64,000 bases of DNA from Acinetobacter celticus (GTDB taxonomy: Bacteria > Pseudomonadota > Gammaproteobacteria > Pseudomonadales > Moraxellaceae). Below, piece by piece: positions 39,901 through 48,278 of the stretch. The translations under genes were made by a program, and so were the position numbers. The notes below the pieces were generated by a model. That model was not told the DNA's origin. It saw nothing but the letters and a program-made list of their open reading frames with translations, and made no database searches. The stretch is taken from NCBI RefSeq assembly GCF_001707755.1, contig NZ_MBDL01000001.1:434001-498000 (forward strand). The letters run 5' to 3'. Every line of letters starts with the position of its first letter. The first letter of the stretch is position 1.

Positions 39901-40105
39901 CTTGCAACGACACTTCTTGCGCTGTTGCCCCCGGCCAATAGGTCTGAATCACCATGACTTTAAAAGTAAAAGGTGGGTCTTCGCTTTGCGCCAATTTGGC
40001 ATAAGAAAATATACCAACAATGCCCAACAAGATCATCAAATACAGAACTAAGCCTTTATTTCGAAGGGCCCATTCCGATAGATTAAACTTCATTAATCCA
40101 CTCAT
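36959..40105 (-). CDS. RND-family efflux transporter permease (AcrB-like)
   Basis: A 1048-residue inner-membrane pump with the two-fold RND layout: a first helix (LVLYLMILLGIVGIFSYAKL), a large periplasmic porter/docking domain, helices 2-6 (GLVVALSIPLVLAMTFAGM, then LGLLVDDAIIAVEMMAI with the proton-relay Asp pair), then the repeat with a second large periplasmic loop and helices 8-12. It would expel small amphipathic compounds by proton antiport as a trimer. It starts inside the last 4 bases of the membrane-fusion gene. No outer-membrane channel gene follows, so a TolC homologue from elsewhere must complete the pump. The AVEMM form after DDAI marks a subgroup apart from AcrB/AdeB. Confidence 0.92.
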   Translation of the reverse strand: MSGLMKFNLSEWALRNKGLVLYLMILLGIVGIFSYAKLAQSEDPPFTFKVMVIQTYWPGATAQEVSLQVTDKIEKELMSTGTYDKIMAYSRPGESMVMYMAKDSLKSAQIPDVWYQVRKKVGDIKTQLPAGVQGPFFNDEFGDTFGNIYVLTGNDFDYATLKEYADRLQLQLQRVKDVSKVNLVGLQDQKIWIEISNTKAVQLGVPVTAIQEALSKQNSINNAGFFETGSDRIQLRVSGALQNIDDLKKMPLLVGDKTIQLGDVAEVYRGFSEPAQPRMRFMGENGIGLAVSMRKGGDIIALGKNLETEFQNLQKTLPLGMELKKVSDQPVAVQRSIHEFIKVLAEAVIIVLLVSFFSLGFRTGLVVALSIPLVLAMTFAGMNLFDVGLHKISLGALILALGLLVDDAIIAVEMMAIKMEQGYSRMKAAGYAWTSTAFPMLTGTLITAAGFLPIATAASSTGEYTRSIFQVVTIALMVSWVAAVLFVPYLGDKLLPDFNHAPQKAPWYQRLIARLRKQPEPQPVMHAVGEHFDPYQTKFYQSFRKVVNWCLSYRKTVIAITVGVFVLSVAMFKLVPQQFFPPSNRAEILIDLKLEEGASLTATENAVKKVEQFLSKQKGIDNYVAYVGTGTPRFYLPLDQQMPQASFAQFVVLASSLDDRDEIRQSLDQQIRQLLPQVRTRVSLLENGPPVGYPLQYRVSGEDVAIVRQQAQQVAKLLSENPNTTNVHLDWGEPSKIISLDIDQDRARQMGVSSQDLANFLSSSITGATINQYREKRELIDVRLRGDQAERFDVESLASLSVPTANGGTLPLAQIATIHYKFEDGLIWHRNRLPTITVRADIRTHLQPASVVGELAEKVAQLRAQLPNGYLVEVGGTVEESAKGQGSVNAGMPLFLAVVFTLLMIQLKSISRSFIVFLTAPLGLIGVVLFLLLFNKPFGFVAMLGTIALSGMIMRNSLILIDQIEQDIAAGQNQWDAILDATVRRFRPIILTALAAVLAMIPLSRSIFFGPMAVAIMGGLIIATLLTLFFLPALYAQWFKVKKNQQNA

Positions 40106-41208
40106 CGGCCTGCCCCTTGTTGCACAGTCACCGCGCGGTTTTCTTTATCAATCGGTTTAATTTTTTGTTTTTCACGCAACAAATGTACCCCTCCCACCGC
40201 GACCCACTGCCCTGCACTTAAACCACTTAATACTGGAACACTGTCACGGCCATATGCCCCCAACGTCACATTCACTTTATGTAGGGTTTGATCTGGATTC
40301 ACGACCCACACATAGGCTTGATTATTGACTGCTGAAACGCTGGAAAGTGGCACACTTAATACATTTTGAATATTTTGATTGAAGAAGACTCGGGCACTTT
40401 GTCCCAATTGAATGGCAGATTGACCTTCTTTTAACGCGACTTTGACACTAAAGGTTCGTGATTGATCGGCAGCTGGAGAAATTTCTCTGACATAGGCTGC
40501 AAACTTCTGTTCTGGTGCTGACCACAACGTGACCCATGCATTTTGCCCGACTTGAATACTCGATACAGCTTGTTCAGGCACGCCAATAACCACGTCACGC
40601 TCACCATCAATGGCCAACTGATAAGCTGCCTGCCCTGCCGCAATCACTTGCCCAATTTCTATATCGCGCTGTGTGATCACCCCATTTTTATTGGCAATTA
40701 ATTGGTTATAACCTGTTTGGTTAGATGACACATCATAATTTGCCTGCGCCTGCTTTAAGCTGGCTTGTGCTGCATCAGATTGATTTTTAATGGCATCATA
40801 CTGTGAGCGACTGACTGCATTAATTGGCAATAATTGCTGAAAGCGTTTTAATTCATCTGTGGCGACCTTAGCCGCAGACTGAGCACTGTCTAATTGAGCA
40901 CGTGCAGAATTGAGCTGTAATTGTGCATCTTTCACATCAAGCTTAGCTAAGACTTGACCGACTTTCACGCGATCACCCACATCGGCATAACGTTCAGTCA
41001 CTTGACCAGCGACACGGAAAGCTAAAGCGGTTTGCTGACGCGCTTGTACCTCGCCTGCATAGCTTTTTTGTTCATTATGGCTGCTACTTGGCTGAGCCAC
41101 CATCACAAAAGGTGGTTGTTCGGTTTCCGCAACATCTTTGCTGCATCCCCAGAGGGTCACACAGCAAACAATGATCATACTGGCCGTGGCGGTCTTTATC
41201 GTGCTCAT
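40102..41208 (-). CDS. RND efflux periplasmic adaptor (membrane fusion protein)
   Basis: A 368-residue lipoprotein-type adaptor: signal ASMIIVCCVTLWGC (Cys near residue 22), the first lipoyl half with YAGEVQARQQTALAFRVAGQ and DVGDRVKVGQVLAKLD, a long coiled coil (about 95-165, rich in Gln and Ala: LQLNSARAQLDSAQSAAKVA), the second lipoyl half, then beta-barrel and membrane-proximal domains. It links the RND pump to an outer-membrane channel. The 4-base overlap with the pump gene shows coupled translation. The tetR-type gene is divergent from it, separated by 149 bases. Confidence 0.93.
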   Translation of the reverse strand: MSTIKTATASMIIVCCVTLWGCSKDVAETEQPPFVMVAQPSSSHNEQKSYAGEVQARQQTALAFRVAGQVTERYADVGDRVKVGQVLAKLDVKDAQLQLNSARAQLDSAQSAAKVATDELKRFQQLLPINAVSRSQYDAIKNQSDAAQASLKQAQANYDVSSNQTGYNQLIANKNGVITQRDIEIGQVIAAGQAAYQLAIDGERDVVIGVPEQAVSSIQVGQNAWVTLWSAPEQKFAAYVREISPAADQSRTFSVKVALKEGQSAIQLGQSARVFFNQNIQNVLSVPLSSVSAVNNQAYVWVVNPDQTLHKVNVTLGAYGRDSVPVLSGLSAGQWVAVGGVHLLREKQKIKPIDKENRAVTVQQGAGR

Positions 41209-41357
41209 GAAGTTCGCTCTTATTTAAATCTGATTTTTAGGGCAAAATAGGCTGTATTAAATTGATTGTTTTTTAATTAATAAACCATGCGGTACATTAA
41301 TTGTTAATTTTAGATAAAATCAATGACCTTAATGACATTTTTGGAATTTTTTTGCAC

Positions 41358-41981
41358 ATGAATGCTGGACGTCCAAAAGACTTAGAAAAACGTAAGCGTA
41401 TTTTAGAGGCAGCCAAAATGCTGTTTTTAGAATGTGGTTATCATGGCTGTAGCATGAATAAAATTGCGCAAAAAGCCGATACCAGCAAGCTAACGGTGTA
41501 TAACCATTTTCAGGACAAAGAAAGCCTGTTTATGGCAGCCATTGCAGAGACCTGTGACAAACTGATTAACGCCCAGCCCATTCATTTAAGCGCTGACAGC
41601 AATTTTTTACACGCTTTGTACCATGCTTGTGAATTGTCTTTAAATATTGTGAATTTGCCTGAAGCATTAAAAATGGAATATCTATTGCTCGAATTGGCTT
41701 CGCAACAGAACCCATTGGCACAGCAATTTTATAATGCATCCCATCAGAAACTCTGTAATTTATGGGAAAATTTCTTTGAACAAGCGATTTCGCTTAAATT
41801 TATTCGTGCAGATGTACCGCGCACTCAAACCATGCTAATTTTTTCACTCCTGCTGGGTCTGCGCCATCATGAAGTCCTGATGGGGATTCGAAACGTTCCA
41901 AATCATGCCGAACGACAACAGATTATTCAGGACAGTATTGAGCTGTTTCTACTGCGTTATGAAATAACTGCTTTCATTTAA
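41358..41981 (+). CDS. TetR/AcrR-family repressor
   Basis: A regulator of about 207 residues. The N-terminal helix-turn-helix is KRILEAAKMLFLECGYHGCS with KIAQKADTSKLTVYNHFQDK, the standard TetR DNA-binding signature; the C-terminal half is helical and ligand-binding. The frame opens at TTG 41301, but the ATG at 41358 (MNAGRPKDLEKRKRI) gives a normal TetR start. It is divergent from the efflux operon, the usual position for its repressor; I saw no clear operator palindrome in the AT-rich 41209-41357 gap. Confidence 0.9.
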   Translation: MNAGRPKDLEKRKRILEAAKMLFLECGYHGCSMNKIAQKADTSKLTVYNHFQDKESLFMAAIAETCDKLINAQPIHLSADSNFLHALYHACELSLNIVNLPEALKMEYLLLELASQQNPLAQQFYNASHQKLCNLWENFFEQAISLKFIRADVPRTQTMLIFSLLLGLRHHEVLMGIRNVPNHAERQQIIQDSIELFLLRYEITAFI

Positions 41982-42120
41982 AAAATCTCTGTTTACAACT
42001 GAATGTGGCATAAGCTGTGCTATTTTCTAAGCAAACTGAATCCGACTTTTGTCTGTGCCTACTCGGACAGTCATAGATTCAGGGTATAGTCAAATAAAGG
42101 ACAACGGAGAGTGCTAAAAA

Positions 42121-44805
42121 ATGATTCAACAAATTGATGCTCCATTACGTGACGATGTGCGCCTACTGGGCAATTTGCTGGGCGAGACCCTCAAACAGCA
42201 TGCTGGACAAGATTTGTTTAATCAGGTTGAACAAATTCGTGCACTTTCTAAAGGTGCACGTGATGGTCAAGTCGAAGCAGAAAAACAACTCGAACAACTT
42301 TTTTTAAGTTTAGAAGATGATGAAATTCTGCCACTGACCCGCGCATTTACGCACTTTTTGAATTTTGCCAACATTGCCGAGCAATACCATGTGGTGCGCA
42401 GTCGTCGTCAAAGTGAATTTGATGAGCAAGCGCCCTCTCCAAATCCGCTCGATCACTTATTTCAAAAATTTAAAGATCATGAGATTTCTTCCGACATCCT
42501 CTATCAACAAATTTGTGAACTCAAAATTGAATTGGTGCTGACGGCACATCCAACAGAAGTTAGTCGTCGTACCTTGATTCAAAAATATGACGGCATTAAT
42601 GACTGTCTATTTAAAATGGATCAACAAAAACTCACGCCACGAGAACGCCAAGCGGTACTACAAGACCTAAAACAATTGATCTGCTCTGCATGGCAAACCG
42701 ACGAAATTCGTCAACATCGCCCAACCCCTGTCGATGAAGCCAAATGGGGCTTTACCACAATTGAACAAACCTTGTGGAATGCAGTGCCTAAGTTCATGCG
42801 TGAACTCGATGGCATGGTGCAAGATCACTGTGGTCAGGCTTTACCCCTCAATGTTGCGCCTGTGCGCTTTGCCTCATGGATGGGCGGTGACCGTGATGGT
42901 AACCCGAATGTGACCCATGACATTACCCAAGAAGTGCTGTGGTTATCGCGCTGGAAAGCAGCCGATTTATATGTGCGTGATATTGAAGACTTGCGTTGGG
43001 AATTATCACTTGAGCAATGTAGTGCAGAATTAAAAAATGCTTTAGGCCAAACACATGCTGAACCTTACCGTGAATATTTACGTGACACGCGTCAACGCTT
43101 AAAGGCGACTCGCCATTGGCTGTCTGAAAAACTGCGTGGTGTAGATGCCGATGAAAGTCAGGTCATCAAAAGCAAAGATGAATTGCTACAACCGTTATTG
43201 CTCTGCTACCGCTCCCTTATAGACTGTAATTTACCTGAAATTGCCAATGGTAAATTGCTGGACTTTATTCACCGCGTGAACTGCTTTGGCATTGAATTGC
43301 TCAAACTGGATATCCGTCAAGAATCGGGGCGCCATCGTCAGGCCATTTCAGCAATTACCGAATACTTAGGTCTGGGCAACTTTGAAACATGGACTGAACA
43401 AGCACGTCAAAACTTCTTGCTTCAAGAATTGCAAAGTAAACGCCCGCTGTTGCCTAAATTCCTGAAGGAACCTAAACAAAGCCTGATTGAACATCCCGAT
43501 GTACAAGAAGTGTTTGCGACCATGCGTACCTTGGCAGAGCAACCGACTGAAAGTCTAGGGGCCTATATTATTTCTATGGCGGAATATCCAAGTGATGTTT
43601 TGGCTGTGTTGTTGCTACAAAAAGAAGCCGGTATTCAGCATCCACTTCGAGTAGTGCCTTTATTTGAAACCTTAAAAGATTTAGATGGTGCCGCCAGTAC
43701 CATGAATACTCTGTTCAGTATGCACTGGTATAAACAGCATATTCAGGGTAAACACGAAGTTATGATTGGCTATTCGGACTCGGCCAAAGACGCAGGTTTC
43801 ATGTCTGCCAACTGGGCCCAGTACCGTGCTCAGGAAGACTTAACCGATGTTGCAAAAAAATACGGCGTACAATTGACCTTGTTCCATGGTCGTGGTGGCT
43901 CTATCAGTCGTGGTGGCGCACCGACACAGCAAGCCCTGTTTTCACAACCACCTGGTTCAATTTCAGGTGCCATCCGTGTGACTGAACAAGGTGAAATGAT
44001 TCGCTTTAAATTTGGCTTAGAAGGCATTGCCCTACAAAATTTAGAAATTTATACTGCCGCCACATTAGAAGCCACATTATTGCCCCCACCTGTTCCCAAA
44101 GCAGAATGGCGCAAGTTGATGCACAGCATGACCGACCTTTCGGTACAGGTTTACCGTCAAACAGTTCGTGAAAACCCACATTTTGTGAAATATTTGCGTA
44201 CCGTTACACCAGAACTTGAATTGCAAATGTTGCCTTTAGGTTCACGTCCTGCCAAACGTAAAGTCAGTGGTGGGATTGAATCTTTACGGGCGATTCCATG
44301 GGTATTTGCATGGACTCAAATTCGCTTGATGCTTCCTGCATGGTTGGGTACAGGTGCGGCCATTAATCAAGTTATCAATCAAGGGCAAAAAAATACCTTA
44401 GATGAAATGTTGCAACAATGGCCTTATTTCCAAACCTTAATTGATATGTTGGAAATGGTCTTGTCAAAATCTGACAGTCATGTGGCGTTATATTACGAAT
44501 CGCATTTGACACAAGATGAGGACTTAAAAGCATTGGGCGAAGAATTACGCCAACGCCTGAAAGATGCCGTGCAAACCTTATTGGCCCTAAAAGGCGAATC
44601 ACAATTGCTCAGTAGTAATGATGTACTCGACCAGTCTATGAAAGTTCGAAAACCGTATTTACTGCCACTACATTTATTACAAGCTGAATTGATGAAACGC
44701 AGACGCGCCTATTTAGCCGAATGTCAGGCAGAAAATACCCCTGTCGATCATGCGCTCATGGTGAGTATTGCAGGAATTGCAGCCGGCTTACGTAATACAG
44801 GCTAA
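42121..44805 (+). CDS. ppc: Phosphoenolpyruvate carboxylase
   Basis: An 894-residue enzyme that fixes bicarbonate onto PEP to give oxaloacetate. It has the catalytic His segment VLTAHPTEVSRRTLIQKYDG, MGGDRDGNPNVT, GYSDSAKDAGFMSANW, the mobile loop FHGRGGSISRGGAPTQQALF, and the C-terminal RNTG that closes all bacterial PEPCs. Length is in the family range. The gene stands alone with its own terminator. Confidence 0.97.
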   Translation: MIQQIDAPLRDDVRLLGNLLGETLKQHAGQDLFNQVEQIRALSKGARDGQVEAEKQLEQLFLSLEDDEILPLTRAFTHFLNFANIAEQYHVVRSRRQSEFDEQAPSPNPLDHLFQKFKDHEISSDILYQQICELKIELVLTAHPTEVSRRTLIQKYDGINDCLFKMDQQKLTPRERQAVLQDLKQLICSAWQTDEIRQHRPTPVDEAKWGFTTIEQTLWNAVPKFMRELDGMVQDHCGQALPLNVAPVRFASWMGGDRDGNPNVTHDITQEVLWLSRWKAADLYVRDIEDLRWELSLEQCSAELKNALGQTHAEPYREYLRDTRQRLKATRHWLSEKLRGVDADESQVIKSKDELLQPLLLCYRSLIDCNLPEIANGKLLDFIHRVNCFGIELLKLDIRQESGRHRQAISAITEYLGLGNFETWTEQARQNFLLQELQSKRPLLPKFLKEPKQSLIEHPDVQEVFATMRTLAEQPTESLGAYIISMAEYPSDVLAVLLLQKEAGIQHPLRVVPLFETLKDLDGAASTMNTLFSMHWYKQHIQGKHEVMIGYSDSAKDAGFMSANWAQYRAQEDLTDVAKKYGVQLTLFHGRGGSISRGGAPTQQALFSQPPGSISGAIRVTEQGEMIRFKFGLEGIALQNLEIYTAATLEATLLPPPVPKAEWRKLMHSMTDLSVQVYRQTVRENPHFVKYLRTVTPELELQMLPLGSRPAKRKVSGGIESLRAIPWVFAWTQIRLMLPAWLGTGAAINQVINQGQKNTLDEMLQQWPYFQTLIDMLEMVLSKSDSHVALYYESHLTQDEDLKALGEELRQRLKDAVQTLLALKGESQLLSSNDVLDQSMKVRKPYLLPLHLLQAELMKRRRAYLAECQAENTPVDHALMVSIAGIAAGLRNTG

Positions 44806-44821
44806 ACACCTCAAGTCAAAT

Positions 44822-44852
44822 AAAAGGCGCATCATTTAAGGTGCGCTTTTTT
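44822..44852 (+). terminator. Terminator after ppc
   Basis: AAAAGGCGCA and TGCGCTTTTTT around a 10-base loop, with one G.T wobble, followed by T residues. The remaining stretch to about 45100 is AT-rich and shows no other feature I can support. Confidence 0.8.
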
Positions 44853-45102
44853 ATTAACCATTTATTCCAAAATAAATATTTTTTTTATAAGCTAAATCAG
44901 AAATATTTAAGAACCATCAGCAAGAACCAATTACGATTAGAGACTGATTTAACACCACTTTTAAAACAAAATAAATTTACCATAAGGTAAAAAATAATGA
45001 AAATTCAGTAAATTAGTTTGACTGTTTTTTTTATTGTAGTGATTAAATCTTGTAAAAAAGAAGCGTATGATGTGCACAATTTATCTTTTGAGTGCTCATT
45101 TT

Positions 45103-46407
45103 ATGTCCAGTTGGTTTCCCCAATGGCGCCCGTATGACGGCAGTATCGATGCACGCCCTGTAGGCACGAATGAGTATCTTCCGCCAGTACAAAGTGCTGT
45201 ATTAGGCATACAACATGCTTTTGCCATGTTTGGTGCCACTGTTCTTGCACCATTTTTAATGGGTTTTGACCCCAATCTGGCCATTTTAATGTCAGGTTTA
45301 TGTACCATTCTGTTCTTCTTTATGACCGGTGGCCGTATTCCAAGTTACTTAGGCTCAAGTTTTGCCTTTATTGGAGTAGTTATTGCGGCAACAGGTTATG
45401 CAGCCTCAGGTACGGGCGCACCGAATGCCAATATTGCCATGGCAGCCGGTGGGATCATTGCTTGTGGTGTTTTGTACACCATTTTTGGCCTGATTGTGAT
45501 GGCAACAGGTACGCGCTGGATTGAGAAGCTCATGCCACCAGTCGTGACTGGTGCTGTCGTCATGATTATTGGTCTTAACCTTGCACCAGTGACCGTGAAA
45601 AGCGTAATGGGCAACCCATTCAATATGTGGATGTCATTGGTCACAGTACTCTGCATGGGCTCAATTGCCGTGTTTACCAAAGGTCTGCTACAACGCCTCT
45701 TGCTTTTGGTTGGCTTATTACTGGCATATTTCATTTACTTTATCGTATCGAATGTGATGGGCTACGGCACTGCTATTAATTTTGTGCCTATTCAACAAGC
45801 CACTTGGTTCGGGATTCCACAATTTCATGCGCCTGCATTCAATGCCAATGCCATGCTGATTATTGCCCCAATTGCTTTAATTTTAGTGGCTGAAAACTTG
45901 GGCCATATTAAAGCGGTCAGTGCTATGACAGGTGAAAATCTAGACCCGCATATTGGTAAAGCCTTTGTCGCAGATGGTATTGCAACCACATTGTCTGGCG
46001 GTGTTGGTGGCCCTGGTATGACCACCTATGGTGAAAACATTGGGGTGATGGCAGTAACTCGCGTGTATTCGACCATTGTCTTTGTCATTGCGGGCCTCTT
46101 TGCTGTATTTTTAGGTCTTTCTCCTAAATTCGGTGCAGTGATTCATACCATTCCCAGTGCCATTTTAACGGGTGCATCCATTGTCGTATTTGGTTTAATT
46201 ACCATTGCCGGTGCTAAAATTTGGATTGAAAACAAAGTCGATTTCTCTAAAAATAAAAATTTAATGGTGGCTGCAGTCACGATTATTTTAGGTACAGGCG
46301 ACTTTGCCCTGCAATTTGGTAGCTTTAACTTAGGTGGCATTGGTACTGCAACGTTTGCAGCACTGATTCTCAATTGGTTCTTTAGCCTTGCCGATAAATC
46401 AGAATAA
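45103..46407 (+). CDS. Uracil/pyrimidine permease (NCS2 family, RutG-like)
   Basis: An NCS2 nucleobase transporter of about 434 residues. PPVQSAVLGIQHAFAMFGAT, then GFDPNLAILMSGLCTILFFF, GRIPSYLGSSFAFIGVVIA, GTRWIEKLMPPVVTGAVVMI, VAENLGHIKAVSAMTGENLD and GGVGGPGMTTYGENIGVMA line up along the whole length with E. coli RutG more closely than with UraA. It imports uracil or a related base by proton symport. No rut genes lie beside it. The frame extends to ATG 45067, but that adds a hydrophobic 12-residue lead absent from RutG, so I start at 45103; neither start has a strong ribosome site. Confidence 0.9.
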   Translation: MSSWFPQWRPYDGSIDARPVGTNEYLPPVQSAVLGIQHAFAMFGATVLAPFLMGFDPNLAILMSGLCTILFFFMTGGRIPSYLGSSFAFIGVVIAATGYAASGTGAPNANIAMAAGGIIACGVLYTIFGLIVMATGTRWIEKLMPPVVTGAVVMIIGLNLAPVTVKSVMGNPFNMWMSLVTVLCMGSIAVFTKGLLQRLLLLVGLLLAYFIYFIVSNVMGYGTAINFVPIQQATWFGIPQFHAPAFNANAMLIIAPIALILVAENLGHIKAVSAMTGENLDPHIGKAFVADGIATTLSGGVGGPGMTTYGENIGVMAVTRVYSTIVFVIAGLFAVFLGLSPKFGAVIHTIPSAILTGASIVVFGLITIAGAKIWIENKVDFSKNKNLMVAAVTIILGTGDFALQFGSFNLGGIGTATFAALILNWFFSLADKSE

Positions 46408-46424
46408 ATTCTGTTGTAAAGATT

Positions 46425-46449
46425 AAAGCAGTCGAAAGGCTGCTTTTTT
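46425..46449 (+). terminator. Terminator after the permease gene
   Basis: AAAGCAGTC and GGCTGCTTT close a GAAA tetraloop (46434-46437), with a T run after it. It lies 18 bases past the stop. Confidence 0.85.
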
Positions 46450-46618
46450 ATGCATGAATGTTCTGCAAGATCAGTCAGTATTGTATAAAACTATTCCAAT
46501 TCGCTTAGGTTCATTTGACCTGTGACTGGTTTAAATATGGTTGATACGAGTAACCTGTCGGCATTATCACTCAAAGCTGATAAGTACGGATTCCATGTCA
46601 TTTCTACACAAAATGTAA

Positions 46619-46906
46619 TTAAGGACGAATTTCTTTCAGTTCACGCTGAATAAAATGATGAATCATATCGCGGTATAAACGCTCTACGATATCTTCATTG
46701 ACCCCTTGTTCTGTCGCTAACAAACGGATTTTACTAATCACGCTCTCAACGCGTTCTGGAGACTGAACATCTTGAACCGAATGCTTAAAACGAACGGCTT
46801 GATCGACATAAAACTGACGTGTTGCAATCAGTTCAATAATGGCGTGATCAATTGCGTCTATCTGCTCACGCGCTTGTTCTAATGACTCAACTTTTTCTTT
46901 TTTCAT
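46619..46906 (-). CDS. Chorismate mutase, AroQ class
   Basis: A 95-residue all-helical protein: REQIDAIDHAIIELIATRQFYVDQAVRFKHS, then ERVESVISKIRLLATEQGVN and EDIVERLYRDMIHHFIQREL. This is the AroQ/PheB-type chorismate mutase fold (chorismate to prephenate); the PchB isochorismate-pyruvate lyase is a near relative and cannot be fully ruled out. It is a free-standing domain, not fused to prephenate dehydratase. Its start overlaps the end of the thioredoxin-fold gene by 20 bases, an unexpected partner. Confidence 0.85.
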   Translation of the reverse strand: MKKEKVESLEQAREQIDAIDHAIIELIATRQFYVDQAVRFKHSVQDVQSPERVESVISKIRLLATEQGVNEDIVERLYRDMIHHFIQRELKEIRP

Positions 46907-48209
46907 TGGTTCTTAATTCACTTTCAGTTATGTTTTCAGTCTTGTACTTCTCTTCTAACACATTACTGAAAATACTTTCAATCATCCAAACACGATATAA
47001 GCTATTGAATACATAGCTTTGGCCATCTATCCGCAATTCCAGTACTGGAAAATCGGGTTGGGACTTCATTTCACAATGCATATCATTTTCTTTTAATTTT
47101 GCGCTCACATCTGCTGTGCTCAGTTCCTGCACGTCCAAGGCTTGTTGTAGCTGCTGAAAATGCGCTTTATAAGAAAGATCTTTACCTTGTGTCCAAACGG
47201 CCTGCAAAATTTGGTACATCGCTTCAATGCGCTGTTCTTCAGGCACGCTGTAATACAGTTGCGCCATGTTCTGTGTCGCAGTTTCGGTCGGACGACAAAA
47301 AGGCGTAAATGCAACTTCAGTTCGTTTCGATAACCGTGTTGCCAAACTCCAATCAAATAAATCTCGACCGTGATAACTCAGCGGATAAACATTCAGCTGA
47401 ATATTATAATAATCGGCCAATTCTTCTTTAATATAAGCCAACAACAACCAAGACACTGGATCTTCTAAGGCAATATATAAATCTAGCTCAGGATCTAAAG
47501 CCTGAATTTCATTTAATTCTTCTGCATCACTAATGACATGTTCACGCCATTCAATATGATTAATCAGAAAAATCGGATTATCGGTCAATAATTTTTGCTG
47601 TTTTAAACGACGGGTTAACCGCAATAAATCATCTACTGCAGAATATTTACGTTCGCCAAATTCAAAAAAACTAACCAGCACGGGGGTTTGGTTAAAAATA
47701 CGTTCTGGGAAATTTTGCGGTTTATGATGACGGCTGGCCATGGCATGTAAAGTACGTAATTTGCCATACTGCTTCTGCCAAAGCATATGAAAAACATCTT
47801 CTAGCAAATACAGAAAATCTTGACCACGTAAGGGAGTATTTCGCAGAATGGTTTCAGCTTGTTGTAAGGCTTCTGGCGTAGGTTGTTCTGGGGTTTCATG
47901 AAAACTAAAACGATGTTGTTTCGATAAAATTTTGGCATCGTTTAAACAATATTGTTGCCACTCTACAGCAGACATAAAATTGGGAGGTTCTGCCGTCTGA
48001 CTGGAAATAATGACTTGTAATGGTTTTAGCTCGTCACTGAGGATTTCTTCCAGTTGCGGTAACTGCTGTACAGCCAAATAACTGTAAACATCATCTAGGC
48101 GCAAATAAATACTTAAGCCTTTGTCCGTCGGTAACACCGCTTGACGAATTGGTTTTTGATAAAACCAGCTCGATCGGAGTGGATCAAACCAACGGCGTAA
48201 CAGTGACAT
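46887..48209 (-). CDS. Tandem DsbA/HCCA-isomerase-like thioredoxin-fold protein
   Basis: A 440-residue cytoplasmic protein (no signal) that looks like two copies of a DsbA-like/2-hydroxychromene-2-carboxylate-isomerase domain. Copy 1 starts GLSIYLRLDDVYSYLAVQQL (about 31) and copy 2 ELDLYIALEDPVSWLLLAYI (about 240); each then has a helical insert and a strand near LQVIISS / IQLNVYPL. Neither copy has a CxxC, so thiol-disulphide exchange is unlikely; glutathione-transferase-kappa-like or purely structural use is possible. Function unknown. It lies between ilvD and the chorismate mutase gene, overlapping the latter. Confidence 0.65.
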   Translation of the reverse strand: MSLLRRWFDPLRSSWFYQKPIRQAVLPTDKGLSIYLRLDDVYSYLAVQQLPQLEEILSDELKPLQVIISSQTAEPPNFMSAVEWQQYCLNDAKILSKQHRFSFHETPEQPTPEALQQAETILRNTPLRGQDFLYLLEDVFHMLWQKQYGKLRTLHAMASRHHKPQNFPERIFNQTPVLVSFFEFGERKYSAVDDLLRLTRRLKQQKLLTDNPIFLINHIEWREHVISDAEELNEIQALDPELDLYIALEDPVSWLLLAYIKEELADYYNIQLNVYPLSYHGRDLFDWSLATRLSKRTEVAFTPFCRPTETATQNMAQLYYSVPEEQRIEAMYQILQAVWTQGKDLSYKAHFQQLQQALDVQELSTADVSAKLKENDMHCEMKSQPDFPVLELRIDGQSYVFNSLYRVWMIESIFSNVLEEKYKTENITESELRTNEKRKS

Positions 48210-48224
48210 GAGATTGGCCTCGAA

Positions 48225-48254
48225 AGAAACCCTTGCAATACGACAAGGGTTCTT
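48225..48254 (-). terminator. Terminator after ilvD
   Basis: AACCCTTG (48228-48235) and CAAGGGTT (48244-48251) around an 8-base loop; on the minus strand a T-rich TTTCTTTC follows. It lies between the ilvD stop and the next gene start, so the downstream gene probably has its own promoter or relies on read-through. Confidence 0.6.
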
Positions 48255-48278
48255 AGCAATATGTTAGAGAATGATCAA

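Noticed and set aside
45067..45102. Upstream start for the RutG-like permease
   Set aside because: The extra hydrophobic residues do not match RutG and the ribosome site is no better than that of the ATG at 45103; left as an alternative.
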